A DNA stretch of 64,000 nucleotides, taken from positions 1 to 64,000 of the forward strand of contig JAEWCY010000036.1 of assembly GCA_023390395.1 (NCBI GenBank). The letters are read 5' to 3'. A program made the position numbers and the translations under genes. The notes under the pieces are model-generated. The model had not been told where the DNA came from, made no database searches, and worked only from the letters and a program-made list of their open reading frames with translations. The DNA is from Pseudomonadota bacterium (GTDB taxonomy: Bacteria; Desulfobacterota; Desulfovibrionia; Desulfovibrionales; Desulfovibrionaceae). Shown here piece by piece: positions 25,672-35,328 of the stretch (position 1 is its first letter; the number at the start of each line of letters is the position of its first letter).

Positions 25672-26670
25672 ATGGCCAGCGAGAAGATTTCCCTGCCGGG
25701 CAATACCATCGGCCTTGTCCCCTGGCATGCTTGCAATGCCATGTGCCGGCATTGCGCCACCGACGGGTCGAGAGGCAACGGCGCGGAAATGCCGCATGGC
25801 GATGTGCTCAGGTTGCTCGAGGAGATTGCATTGCATCTGCCGGCCGGCTGGCGTCTGGCCTTGTCCGGAGGGGAAATATTTCTCCATTACGAGCGAATGC
25901 TGGAATACGTCAAACTGGCCAGGGATCTCGGCGGGTGCGCCACGCTCATGACCAACGGCTACTGGGCGGGAGAGTATTCCAAGGCATATAAAATAATCAG
26001 GCAATTGCGTTCCCTTGGCGTCACGTCCCTGGGCGTGAGCACCGACGCGTTCCATCAGGAATTCGTTCCGGTCGACAATGTCATAAACATCATCAAGGCC
26101 GCGGGGAAAGTCGGCCTCACCATACATGTCCGGGTGGTGGCCACCGCAAGTTACGGGTTGCGCCAGGCCGTGGAACAATTGAGCCGCGCCCACCCGTGGT
26201 TCGTGACGTTCACCGAGATGCCCCTGATCCCCTGGGGGAGGGCCAGGGACATCGACTCCCGGGAACTGATCCGCAGCCGGAAGATCCCGGCCGGGAAATG
26301 CCCTGGCGCCGGCCCGATGATCAAGGCTTCCGGCGAGGTGACGCTCTGCTGCAACGCCCTTGCCGCCGGCGAGGCGTTGACCGTCGGGACCCTGGGCGAA
26401 CATTCGCTTCGCGACCTTCTGGAAGCCTATAAGATGAATTTGCTGCGAAGGCATCTGCTGGTTCACGGCCCCGCTTCGTGTTCGCGGTTCCTGGACTCGG
26501 CCCAGAAACGAACGCTGCGCGACATGGCCTTCACCCATGAATGCCATCTCTGCACCTGGTTGTTTGGAGGCAGCGGATGGGCGGACCGGATCGTCAAGGG
26601 CATCCAGGATCGCGTGATGCGCAAAGCCACCGCGGCTTTCTTCCGGGCGAATCCCCGGTATTGCGTCTGA
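25672..26670 (+). CDS. Radical SAM protein with C-terminal cysteine-rich region
   Basis: This 332-residue protein has the motif C21-x3-C25-x2-C28 near its N-terminus and SGGE (residues 63-66). Later cysteines (CPGAG, CCN, CSRF, CHLC) could bind an auxiliary cluster. It is shorter than the SPASM enzyme at 23335 and lacks a long N-terminal extension. It lies just after precursor 8, so a role in maturing a precursor of this locus is likely but unproven. The start at 25672 has a weak ribosome site. Confidence 0.82.
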   Translation: MASEKISLPGNTIGLVPWHACNAMCRHCATDGSRGNGAEMPHGDVLRLLEEIALHLPAGWRLALSGGEIFLHYERMLEYVKLARDLGGCATLMTNGYWAGEYSKAYKIIRQLRSLGVTSLGVSTDAFHQEFVPVDNVINIIKAAGKVGLTIHVRVVATASYGLRQAVEQLSRAHPWFVTFTEMPLIPWGRARDIDSRELIRSRKIPAGKCPGAGPMIKASGEVTLCCNALAAGEALTVGTLGEHSLRDLLEAYKMNLLRRHLLVHGPASCSRFLDSAQKRTLRDMAFTHECHLCTWLFGGSGWADRIVKGIQDRVMRKATAAFFRANPRYCV

Positions 26671-26764
26671 CACGCGGCCGTTGGACCATGCCCGGAGGAG
26701 GGCGTGATCCGTCAAGCCGCCGTGGTCGGGGCGTCAAGCAGGCTTTCGCGGCGCGACGGGCCGG

Positions 26765-27949
26765 TCATGGCCCTGTCGGATGAAAGTCCAGGGTCTGGAA
26801 TTTTCCGTTGGCGAAATGTTTTATGTACAAGACGGGAAAGATCAACTCGCCCAGTTCGTTCAGGCGCACCTGGCCGAGGGGCCCGTCCCAGTCGAAGTGG
26901 TTGTCCATGGCGTCCGTCACCTTGTCCGGATCGACCGTGCCCGCCAGCTTCGCGGCCTGCGCGTACAGGCGCAGGGCGTTGTAGTTGAAGCCGGCCTGGG
27001 CGTCGGGATACTCGCCGTAGGCCTGGCGGTAGGCGTCCACGAAATGCGCGGCGGCCTTGTCCGGCTGGTCCGCGGTGAAAGGGGTGACCAAAAAGACCGA
27101 CGTCCGCCGGGGATCGGCCACCTGGGCCAACTCCGGGGTGTCCCATTGCGAGCCGCCGATGAAGGGCTGCTCGATGCCTTCCGCCGCCGCCGCCTTGATG
27201 AGCTTCACCGCCAAGTCCACCGGGCCGGAATAGAAGATCGCGTCGAACGGCCGGCTTTTCACGAGGCCCGCCAACTCCTGGCCCACGCTTTCCCCGCTGG
27301 CCTGCGGGTCGACATCCAGACGCGACACGATCTTCATTTCCCGGGCCCTGGCCTCGGTCTCGAAGGTATTGGCGTGAATTTTCGCATAGTCGTTGTCGGA
27401 AACGACGATGACCACCCGGGAGAGTCCCCGGGCCAGGCAAAACGAGGTCAGGTAGCCCATTTCGTCGGAATCGTAAGGGGCGAGGCGATAGAGCATGGGC
27501 AGGTTGACTTCATGGAAAGGCGTCGATTCCCCGGTGAGCAGGGTCAGTACGTCACGGTAGGCCAGGACGATGGACATCGGCAGGGCCACGTCGCGCCTGG
27601 TGGACATGACGACCATGGCGGTTTCGGGGTTGTCGGCGATCTCCTGGGCCTGCTTGACGGCCAGACGCGGATCGTCGGGCACTTCGTTGCGCCACAACTT
27701 CACCGGCTTGCCCAGAATCCCGCCCGCCTGATTGATTTCCTTGGCCGCCATTTCCAGGCCCTGCCAGGCCTGGCGGTTGGCTTGCCTCCAGTTGCCGACC
27801 GCCGCCACCAGCAGCTCCTTGGAAGCCAGGATCCTGGCCAAGTCCTGGCCCACGCCGGCGCGGGCGGAAGTCAGGCAGCCCGCGGCCAGAACCAGCGCCG
27901 GACAAAGCAGCAGGGCCGTCTTAAGCGATTTGACGCTTGGCCAGTTCAT
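26765..27949 (-). CDS. Substrate-binding lipoprotein (Peripla_BP/LivJ-like) in the NHLM operon
   Basis: This 394-residue protein has a lipobox LAAGC (Cys25) and a type I periplasmic-binding fold (AAVGNWRQANRQAWQG, GGILGKPVKLW, VVIVVSDNDYAK). AAGGAGG precedes ATG 27949. Its start overlaps the 3' end of the NHLM ABC2 gene by 29 bp, so it is the fourth gene of the export operon. Such proteins usually feed importers or sensors. Here no importer permease is nearby, so it may bind the exported peptide or a signal, or act in immunity; all are inference. Confidence 0.82.
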   Translation of the reverse strand: MNWPSVKSLKTALLLCPALVLAAGCLTSARAGVGQDLARILASKELLVAAVGNWRQANRQAWQGLEMAAKEINQAGGILGKPVKLWRNEVPDDPRLAVKQAQEIADNPETAMVVMSTRRDVALPMSIVLAYRDVLTLLTGESTPFHEVNLPMLYRLAPYDSDEMGYLTSFCLARGLSRVVIVVSDNDYAKIHANTFETEARAREMKIVSRLDVDPQASGESVGQELAGLVKSRPFDAIFYSGPVDLAVKLIKAAAAEGIEQPFIGGSQWDTPELAQVADPRRTSVFLVTPFTADQPDKAAAHFVDAYRQAYGEYPDAQAGFNYNALRLYAQAAKLAGTVDPDKVTDAMDNHFDWDGPLGQVRLNELGELIFPVLYIKHFANGKFQTLDFHPTGP

Positions 27950-30731
27950 GGAAATAGCCTCCTTTGTCCATGAGCTCCCCGAAGGTTCCGGTTTCGGCCA
28001 CCTGTCCGTGGCGCAGGACGTAGATCCTGTCGGCGCCCATGACCGTGGAGAGCCGGTGGGCGACGACCAGGCGCGTCACCTTGAGGGATTCGATGCTCCG
28101 CGACACCACGGCCTGGGACTTGTTGTCGAGAGCGCTGGTGGCTTCGTCGAAAAAGAGAATGCCGGGCCGTCTGGCCAAGGCCCTGGCGATGAGCAGCCGT
28201 TGGATCTGCCCGCCGGAAAATCCGGCCCCTCCGGGAGGCACGATGGTCTGCATGCCCATGGGCATGGCCAGGATATCCTCCTTGAGCCCCACCTTCGCGG
28301 CGGCTTCCCAGGCCTCGTCCATGCTCAGGTTGGCCGAGCCGCAAATGTTCTCGAACAGGCTGCCCGCGCTGGGCTTGTCGTCCTGGAGCACCACCCCGAT
28401 CTGTCGCCGCACGGCCCGCACATCGAGATCGCGAAGATCCTGGCCGTCGTAGTAGATCGTGCCCGCCTCCGGGGTCTCGAAGCCCAGAAGCAGCCGGAGC
28501 AGCGTGGATTTGCCGGCCCCCGAATCGCCGACCAGGGCCACGAACTCGCCGGGGGCCACGTGGATGCACAGGTCGAACAGGATGGGCCGGCCGGAGGGAT
28601 CGTAGCGGAACACCACGTGGCTGATTTCGATTTCCCCCGGCCTGGCCTTGGGTTTGGCTTTTGTCGCGTCCACCTCCGGGGCGGTCTGCAGGATGGGTTT
28701 GGCCCGTTCGTAGAGAGGAACGACCACCAGGGAGCTGGAGAGGACGGAAACCAGCTGGACCATGGCCACCTGGAAGGTGGCGAAGGCGGCGTAGAAAGCC
28801 AGGAATTGGCCCAAAGGCAGGGCGTTTAGGCGATAGTGGAAAAACCAGTAGTACAGGGCCATGGTGGCCAGGGAAGGCAAGGCGGCGTTGACGGCCGAGG
28901 CGAGGTTGAAGGCCGAGCCGGCCTGGTAGCCCAAGGTCTGGGTTCGCGCGAACAGGTCCGTCCAGGCTGCGAAAGCCCGGGATTCGGAGCCGGTCAGGCG
29001 CAGCTTGTCGATGCCCGTGAGGTACTCGAGCTCCATGCCCTGCTGACGCCCCCGAAGATCCATGAGGGCGCGCTGCTTGTTCACCATATAGCCGCTGATC
29101 AGGCCGGTGAGAACGAGGTTGGCCAGCACGAAGGCATTGGCCAACACGGCGAGCCGCCAGTCGTAGAGGAACAGCAGGGCCAGGTTCGACAGAGAGAAGA
29201 CCACGGCCAGGAGGGCGTTGACCGTGACCCCGGACAGGATGCTGTGGATGGTGTTGATGCCGAGGCAGCGGGAGGCCAGATCGCCCGAGGAATACCTTTT
29301 GAAGAACGCGGTGGGCAGGCCGAGAAGGCGGTCCATGACCGCCGCCTGCACCTTGGCGTCGATTTTGCCCTCGATGCGCAGCAAGGCGATGCCCTTGGCC
29401 ACTTCGAACAGCGCCGCGGCCAGGGCGCAGACCAGCATGATGCCGCCAAGCTGGACCAGCATGCCCTTGTCGGCCTCCGGGATGGCGATGTCGATCAGCG
29501 CGCTCGTCAGGATCGGAGCGGCCAAGCCAAGCAAGGCGGCCAGCCCGCCCACGGCCAGAATCATGAGGATGTCCGCCCGTTGCCCGCTGAGGGCGAAGGA
29601 CGCCAGATCCAGGATCTGCAGCGGGCGGTCCGGAAAAGGCCTGTAGAACATGCAGGCCTGGGGGGCGATCTCGGCGGCGGCGGCGCTGTCCAGGTCCCTG
29701 ACCTGGCCGGTCGCCGCATCATAGAGGTCGTAGCGGGCGCTTCCCTTGGGCAGGGCCGCGGCCGGAGCCTGCGCGTGAAAGACCAGCAGCGGCCCGCAAT
29801 CGCGCCTGAACCAGTCCTTGTCCAGGTTGACCCGACGCACCCGGAAACCCGAGGACACGGCCAAGGCGCTCACCCGTTCCATGGGGTCGGCGTCGGCGGG
29901 CGAGGAGCAGGCCCCCGTCAGGGCGATGCCCGAAGCCTTGGCCACCAGCCGGCAGGCGGCGGACAACGGGTCGTCGGTCCCGGTCGCTTCCAGGGAGGAG
30001 GCTTTGCCCGGGGAGATCACCTGGGCCATCTTGGCCAGGGCGCCGGACAACGAAAACCGGTCGATGCGGGCCCTGGCCTCCAGCCGTTGCCGCTCCTTGC
30101 GGGCGGCGTCCTTGAGCCTTGCCTCGACCCCGGCGACCACGCGGCGCGCGAAGGCCGCCACGGCCCCGGCCAAAAGCCCCTCGGCCAGGAGGGCGGCGGT
30201 GTCGGCGACGCGCAATGCCGCCTCTTCCTCCACCGTGATCCAGGCCTTCCCGGCCAGCGGGACGAAGGTTCCGACCTCCAGGGACCCGAAGATCGGACCG
30301 TCTTCCAGAAAGGCGGCCCGGCCCCGATCCAGGCGGGCCCAGACCACGTCGTCTCCGGTGGTCAGCCTGGTCCCGGCGGGGAAAACGGCCCGAGGCGCCG
30401 GAGTGAGAACCTGGGTATTGGCGCTGAGCACGGGACGGCCGATCAGGGCGGTGGTCAGGTTGGCCACCCAGTTGTCCACCTCCGCGGCGCCGAAGGACGC
30501 AAGCCTGTCCGCCCGGCCGTCCGGGCCGCCCGCGGCCATGAGCGCCCAGTTTCGGGAAATGTCTGGCCCCAGGCCGAAGAGGACGTCCCGGACCCCGGCC
30601 GTGAACAGGAAATGCCGTTGCCCGGCCTGCGGGCCGTCGCCGGACCGGACCAGGAAGACGTCCAGCGCCGCCCCGGCCACGCGGCAACAGACGTTTGGAT
30701 CATCGAGTATGAGGGATTTGCCTGACAGCAT
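27921..30731 (-). CDS. NHLM-type ABC exporter without peptidase domain (ABC2)
   Basis: This 936-residue protein has a long N-terminal region (about 1-390) without the C39 catalytic Cys, a six-helix ABC exporter domain (about 400-690) and a C-terminal ATPase. The ATPase has GDSGAGKST, a degenerate signature FSGGQIQRLLIARAL and ILFFDEATSALDN. It matches the second ABC protein of nitrile-hydratase-leader microcin systems in size and layout. It lies 43 bp downstream of ABC1 and probably pairs with it to export the precursors at 19.5-25.6 kb. Confidence 0.9.
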   Translation of the reverse strand: MLSGKSLILDDPNVCCRVAGAALDVFLVRSGDGPQAGQRHFLFTAGVRDVLFGLGPDISRNWALMAAGGPDGRADRLASFGAAEVDNWVANLTTALIGRPVLSANTQVLTPAPRAVFPAGTRLTTGDDVVWARLDRGRAAFLEDGPIFGSLEVGTFVPLAGKAWITVEEEAALRVADTAALLAEGLLAGAVAAFARRVVAGVEARLKDAARKERQRLEARARIDRFSLSGALAKMAQVISPGKASSLEATGTDDPLSAACRLVAKASGIALTGACSSPADADPMERVSALAVSSGFRVRRVNLDKDWFRRDCGPLLVFHAQAPAAALPKGSARYDLYDAATGQVRDLDSAAAAEIAPQACMFYRPFPDRPLQILDLASFALSGQRADILMILAVGGLAALLGLAAPILTSALIDIAIPEADKGMLVQLGGIMLVCALAAALFEVAKGIALLRIEGKIDAKVQAAVMDRLLGLPTAFFKRYSSGDLASRCLGINTIHSILSGVTVNALLAVVFSLSNLALLFLYDWRLAVLANAFVLANLVLTGLISGYMVNKQRALMDLRGRQQGMELEYLTGIDKLRLTGSESRAFAAWTDLFARTQTLGYQAGSAFNLASAVNAALPSLATMALYYWFFHYRLNALPLGQFLAFYAAFATFQVAMVQLVSVLSSSLVVVPLYERAKPILQTAPEVDATKAKPKARPGEIEISHVVFRYDPSGRPILFDLCIHVAPGEFVALVGDSGAGKSTLLRLLLGFETPEAGTIYYDGQDLRDLDVRAVRRQIGVVLQDDKPSAGSLFENICGSANLSMDEAWEAAAKVGLKEDILAMPMGMQTIVPPGGAGFSGGQIQRLLIARALARRPGILFFDEATSALDNKSQAVVSRSIESLKVTRLVVAHRLSTVMGADRIYVLRHGQVAETGTFGELMDKGGYFHELAKRQIA

Positions 30732-30774
30732 TCCGGTTAGCGCGGAGAAAACGGCGTCGTGGCCGGCAACGTGT

Positions 30775-32952
30775 TCATTGGTTCCTGATCAATTCCCGAT
30801 AGGGTCCGTCGACGGCCGCAAGTTTCTCGTGGGTCCCCCGCTGCACCACCCGGCCCTGGTCCAAAACGATGATTTCGTCGCAGTCGCGCACGGCGGAGAG
30901 CCTGTGCGCGCTGATCAGACAGGCGCAGCCCCGCCGCCGGAGCGCCTCGCCCACGTGCTGTTCCGTCAGCGGGTCCAGGGCGCTGGTGGCCTCGTCGAGA
31001 AAGAGCAGTGCGGGACTTACGGCCAAGGCCCTGGCGATTTCCAGGCGCTGGCGCTGACCGCCGCTGAAATTGGCCCCAGCCTCCTCCACCCGGCTCATAT
31101 AGCCGCCGGGCCTGGCGGCCACGTCGTCGTGGATGCAGGCGTCCCTGGCGGCTGCAAGCATCTCCTCCTCGGGGATGGTGTCGTCCCACATGGTCAGGTT
31201 GTCCCGGACCGTGCCCGCAAACAGGAAAATGCTCTGGTCCACCGCGGCCACGGAATTGGTCACGACCCGCTTGGGAAAGGCGCGCATGGGCTGGCCGTCG
31301 TAGAGGATCTCCCCGGACCAGGGGGCGTACAAGCCCGTTCCCAGCTTGGCGATGGTGGATTTGCCCGAACCGCTGGCCCCCACCAGGGCCACGCTCTGCC
31401 CGGGCGCCAGCTTCAGGCAGAAGTTTTCGATGAGCGGCGGATCCAGGGGGCTGTAGCCGAAGGTCACGTTGCGCATCTCGAAATGCCCGGCGAGTTTGTA
31501 CGGGCCGTCCGCGAAGCGTCCGTCGCCTTCCTCAAGGGAGGCCATGGCCGGATCTTCGGGATGTCGCAACACGTCGTCCAGCCGTTCCAGATCGGCCCGC
31601 ACGGTCTGGAACTGGCCGCCCAGATTGACGAGCTGGTTCACCGGGCTCATGAAATTGCCCATGAGCCCCTGAAACGACGTGAGCATGCCGATGGTCAGGT
31701 TTCCCTTGATGACGAACAGGCCCCCCAGGCAGAGCAGAAACATCTGATTGATGGCCGTGAGCAGGCCCGGGACCACGGAAAGCATCTGCGAGGCATGGTT
31801 GAGTTCCTGGCCGGCGTTGACCACTTTGGCCTGATGCCCGGCCCACCTGGCGAAAAAGTCGGACTCCGAGCCGGTGGCCTTCAATGTCTCGATCATCTGC
31901 AAGCCGTTCATGGTCACCCCCATGAGCTTGCCCATGTCCTGCTGCAGACAGCGGTTGACGTCCGTGCGCCGTTCGGAAACCAGATGCAGCGCCACGAGGT
32001 TGGCCGCGGCCATGGCGAGGCCGATGGCGGTCAGGCGCCAATCATAGCAGGCCATGACCAGGGCGTAGAGGATCATGGTCAAAAAGCCCACCGCGGCCGT
32101 AGCCATGGGGCCGGTGAGGAGCGTGGCCACGTTTTGGTTGAGCTGGACCCTGTTGCTGACGTCGCCCGGATAGCGCTGGTTGAAAAAGTCCACCGGCAGG
32201 CGCAGCAGGTGCCAGAAGAATTTCCCGGAACCGGACAGGGCCAGGCCGGTTTGCAGGCGCAGGAGCAGCTTCCCCTCGAAGAACCGCAAGGTCCCGGCCG
32301 CCGCTGCCGTAAGCCCCATGGCCCAGAGCAGCGGCCGCATCCATTGGCGCATGCCCTCGCCGAGCACATGGTCGAGGAACACGATGTTGAAGGAGGGGCC
32401 GAGAATGCCCGTCAGGGTGAGCAACGCGCCAGCCAGGAGCACGAAGGCCAGGGCCCGGGAGGAACAGGCCAGACGCCGGCCCAGGCTGGCGAAAAGGTCG
32501 GGTTTGTCGCCCCCGGGGGTGAAAGCCGCTCCCGGCTTGAAGATCAGGGCCACCCCGGTGAACAGGACGTCGAACTCGGACAGGGGCACCTTCCTGGGCC
32601 CCGCGCCCGGATCGTTGATGAAGGCTGTCCGGCCCTTGATCCCCTCGAAGACCACGAAATGGTTGAACCCCCAGAAGAGCACCATCGGCAGCGGATGCTT
32701 GTTGAGGTCTTCCACTTCCAGGCGGTAACCGGCGGCTTCCAGGCCGTAACGCCGGGCCGCCTTGAGGATGTTGGCGGCCTTGCTGCCGTCTCGGGACACG
32801 CCTGTCTCCCGGCGCAGGATTTCCAAGGGGACGTACCGCCCGAAATGGGCCAGAATCATGGCCAGGGAGGCGCAGCCGCACTCCGTGGCCTCCATTTGCA
32901 GGATGGTGGGGGTCTTGACCCTGCGTTCGCGCCACTGCGCCTGGGCGGTCAC
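30775..32952 (-). CDS. NHLM-type ABC exporter with C39 leader peptidase (ABC1)
   Basis: This 725-residue protein has an N-terminal C39 peptidase (Gln19, catalytic Cys25 in ATECGCAS, His in NHFVVFEG, Asp in INDPGAG), a transmembrane exporter domain and an ATPase (GASGSGKST, FSGGQRQRLEIARAL, LLFLDEATSALD). The GTG start at 32952 overlaps the TGA of the HlyD gene (GTGA). It should cleave NHLP leaders after GG while exporting the product across the inner membrane. Confidence 0.92.
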   Translation of the reverse strand: MTAQAQWRERRVKTPTILQMEATECGCASLAMILAHFGRYVPLEILRRETGVSRDGSKAANILKAARRYGLEAAGYRLEVEDLNKHPLPMVLFWGFNHFVVFEGIKGRTAFINDPGAGPRKVPLSEFDVLFTGVALIFKPGAAFTPGGDKPDLFASLGRRLACSSRALAFVLLAGALLTLTGILGPSFNIVFLDHVLGEGMRQWMRPLLWAMGLTAAAAGTLRFFEGKLLLRLQTGLALSGSGKFFWHLLRLPVDFFNQRYPGDVSNRVQLNQNVATLLTGPMATAAVGFLTMILYALVMACYDWRLTAIGLAMAAANLVALHLVSERRTDVNRCLQQDMGKLMGVTMNGLQMIETLKATGSESDFFARWAGHQAKVVNAGQELNHASQMLSVVPGLLTAINQMFLLCLGGLFVIKGNLTIGMLTSFQGLMGNFMSPVNQLVNLGGQFQTVRADLERLDDVLRHPEDPAMASLEEGDGRFADGPYKLAGHFEMRNVTFGYSPLDPPLIENFCLKLAPGQSVALVGASGSGKSTIAKLGTGLYAPWSGEILYDGQPMRAFPKRVVTNSVAAVDQSIFLFAGTVRDNLTMWDDTIPEEEMLAAARDACIHDDVAARPGGYMSRVEEAGANFSGGQRQRLEIARALAVSPALLFLDEATSALDPLTEQHVGEALRRRGCACLISAHRLSAVRDCDEIIVLDQGRVVQRGTHEKLAAVDGPYRELIRNQ

Positions 32953-34238
32953 GGCTGGGTTTCCGGTTCCCGCACGCCCTGGCCCAGGACGTATTTGTTG
33001 AACAGGGGCACGACCAGGGAAATGGGCCTTTGGCGCTCCACGATCACCGAGGCCGAGCACAGGGTGCCGGGCTCGATGGCGAAACCGGGACCGGACGAGG
33101 AGGACCACTTGTAGCCGCTGGGGGCGGCGTAGTCGGGCACCAGAATACAGTGGATCCCCACCATGACGCCCGTGCCCGCGAGCTGGCGCACCAGCTCGGG
33201 ATTTTGCAGCACCTTTGCCATCTCGGCCTGGGAGGAGGGATAGGCGGAAATCTTCGTCACCAAGGCCAGCATGCTGCCGTAGCGCTCCTGCTTGGCCGTA
33301 TCCGGCGAGACCTGCACGACCATCCCTTCCTTGATGCGCAGGCCCTGGTCGGGAGTGAAGTACAACACCGCTTCAAGGTAGGCCACGTCGCCCTCGGTCC
33401 GTTCCAAGGTGGCGATGGGCGAGCCGGGATTGACCACCGAACCCACGTCCACCCCGGCCGCGACAACTCTGCCGTTGTAGGGGCTCACCACGTCGGTGTT
33501 GGTTTCCAGGCTGTTCATGGCCGCGCGCAGATCGCGTTCCGCCGCGGTGACCTGATTTTGCAGATCCAGGAGTTGCTGCTCGTTTTTGTTCTTGAGCTCC
33601 AGGAGCTGGGTCTCGATGCTCTTGCGCTCATATTCCATCTGGGTCAGGCGTTCCTGGGTCTTGTCCGATTCGCGCAGGTACTCGAACTGCTGCAGCTTGG
33701 AGATGGTCCCGTTCGCGACGTAGGGGGCCATGCCCTTGAGGCGCTCCGCATACCAGCCCGCCTGGGCGTGCAAGTTGCCGATATCCGCGTCCAGGCGCTG
33801 TTTCTTCTGTTGCAGATTGCGCAGGCTGAGGCGGAGGTCCTCGCCGCCGAAGGCTTGCGTCAGGCGGTATTTTTCCCGCAATCCGGACAAGACGGCCCGG
33901 GCGCTCTTGACCTTGTCGGTAAGCGCGATCTGCCCGATCCGGGCCAGGGTCTGCCCCCGTTTGACGCGTCCTCCCTTGACGAAATACAGGGTTTTCACTT
34001 CCCCCGCGCTTTGGGCGGCCACGATGAACACGCCCGTATTGCGCAGCAAAATGCCCTTGCCGACGACTTTGGTGGGCAATGATCCGTAAAAGCCCCAGAC
34101 AAGGGCGCAGGCGAACAGGCCGGACATGGCCAAAAGGGCCAGCCGTATGGCGGGAGAGGATATGCGTACGAGCTGGTCGAGCTGCTCCGGCGAGGAAATA
34201 CGGGCCAGAGCCTTTTCTCTAAACAACCCATTTCCCAT
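32949..34238 (-). CDS. NHLM secretion HlyD/periplasmic adaptor protein
   Basis: This 429-residue protein has one N-terminal membrane helix (about 32-52), a lipoyl-like beta domain split by a long coiled coil (about residues 115-265) and a C-terminal beta-barrel. It matches the membrane-fusion subunit of NHLM bacteriocin systems in length. It is the first gene of the four-gene minus-strand operon and links the ABC exporters to an outer-membrane channel not present here. Confidence 0.9.
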   Translation of the reverse strand: MGNGLFREKALARISSPEQLDQLVRISSPAIRLALLAMSGLFACALVWGFYGSLPTKVVGKGILLRNTGVFIVAAQSAGEVKTLYFVKGGRVKRGQTLARIGQIALTDKVKSARAVLSGLREKYRLTQAFGGEDLRLSLRNLQQKKQRLDADIGNLHAQAGWYAERLKGMAPYVANGTISKLQQFEYLRESDKTQERLTQMEYERKSIETQLLELKNKNEQQLLDLQNQVTAAERDLRAAMNSLETNTDVVSPYNGRVVAAGVDVGSVVNPGSPIATLERTEGDVAYLEAVLYFTPDQGLRIKEGMVVQVSPDTAKQERYGSMLALVTKISAYPSSQAEMAKVLQNPELVRQLAGTGVMVGIHCILVPDYAAPSGYKWSSSSGPGFAIEPGTLCSASVIVERQRPISLVVPLFNKYVLGQGVREPETQP

Positions 34239-34720
34239 GGCATTTATTAAGGATTTTGCCCCTGAAAATCAAGCGGTCGCCCTTGTGTCCCAGTCTCTTT
34301 TCTTACGGAAGACCGTTGTCTGGCAAGTCCCAATAATATGCCGGGATATTAAGTAGTTGATGTGTATTTTATTCCATTGAAAGCGAGGCGGGTCGAAGGG
34401 GGCATTCTTCGACGCTGCTTACACCGTCAAAAAGGGGAGGATTCCCCCCGCCTCTCCCCTCCCCGCCATCAATGGAATGAGGAGAGGACATGTGCCTCAT
34501 CTGACAAAAGGTCCAACAACAAAAGCCCGGTCTAAAGGAATGGGGACTGCGAAGGTCTGCCGGATGGGGCTTTCCCTGATTGATGACTTGCAGTTTTTGT
34601 GTGACAATCGGTTCTCGTCGACATAGCCGGTGGCCTGATGCTTCCCCACGAAGGGGCTTTCGCCGCCAGGGAAATTTGGCATTGTCGGTCTCACGTCCGG
34701 ACCATGTAACGGAAATTGCA
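34239..34720. other. Intergenic region upstream of the NHLM export operon
   Basis: No protein gene is supported. The AT-rich part at 34,240-34,390 is the likely promoter region for the minus-strand export operon. Poly-purine and poly-pyrimidine runs occur at 34,430-34,470. The rest borders the IS200 relic. Confidence 0.35.
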
Positions 34721-34724
34721 TTTT

Positions 34725-35105
34725 ACGCAACTCATGATCTTCCTTATTGCGCCTATATTCTCTGACTCGATCTTCATTCGAGCCAATGGAGCTTACGCAA
34801 TAGCCATGCGCCAAAAGTGACGATCCGTCAAATTCTTGGCCTCCTCTAAGGAGCTTCAGTGGATAAGAATCGCAGATGGCCCTTTGCGCTTTCCTCTCGC
34901 GTTGGCGATGCTGCACTCGGGCGGGCCGCTCAAGTACATATGCCCATGATCAGGCAAGGCATGCCCTTCGACCAGCTCCCCCCCGAATGGCTCGCACAGC
35001 CCGCGAAAGACTCCGCCGATCTCCTTGCGCAACGTTCCAACGATCGCTTCCTTTCGATATTTGGGGATGGACACGGCGTGGCACCGGCAAAGCCAACGAA
35101 CGTGC
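34725..35105 (-). pseudogene. IS200/IS605-type TnpA remnant
   Basis: One frame reads SIPKYRKEAIVGTLRKEIGG, then ELVEGHALPDHGHMYLSGPP and RKGPSAI, followed after a frame change by LAHGYCVSSIGSNEDRVREY. These correspond to the WIPKYR, HxH (HGHM) and ARGYFVSTVGRDE parts of Y1-transposases. The frame change and altered residues show it is inactive. No intact flanking hairpins were recognised. Confidence 0.75.
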
Positions 35106-35328
35106 GCTCGGCTTTCCCATTTTCGCCGAGGCTCTCCTCTTCCAGGTCCCCCCGGGCTTGGGGCCGGGAGCCTGCTTTTTGTCCTTCCAGCAACCCCGGA
35201 TCGGTCGCGCCTTTTCGGGTCGCACCGCCAGAAGCGGTGGTTTGCCTGTTGGAATGAATACATCTGGCAACACGTCGCATTGCATCTCGCCGGACGGACG
35301 TTGAAAATTGATATCCAGGAAAGCATCC

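Noticed and set aside
29818..33114. 1098-codon plus-strand frame opposite the NHLM ABC genes
   Set aside because: It covers two ABC exporters with intact Walker motifs on the other strand; its own sequence has no recognisable fold.
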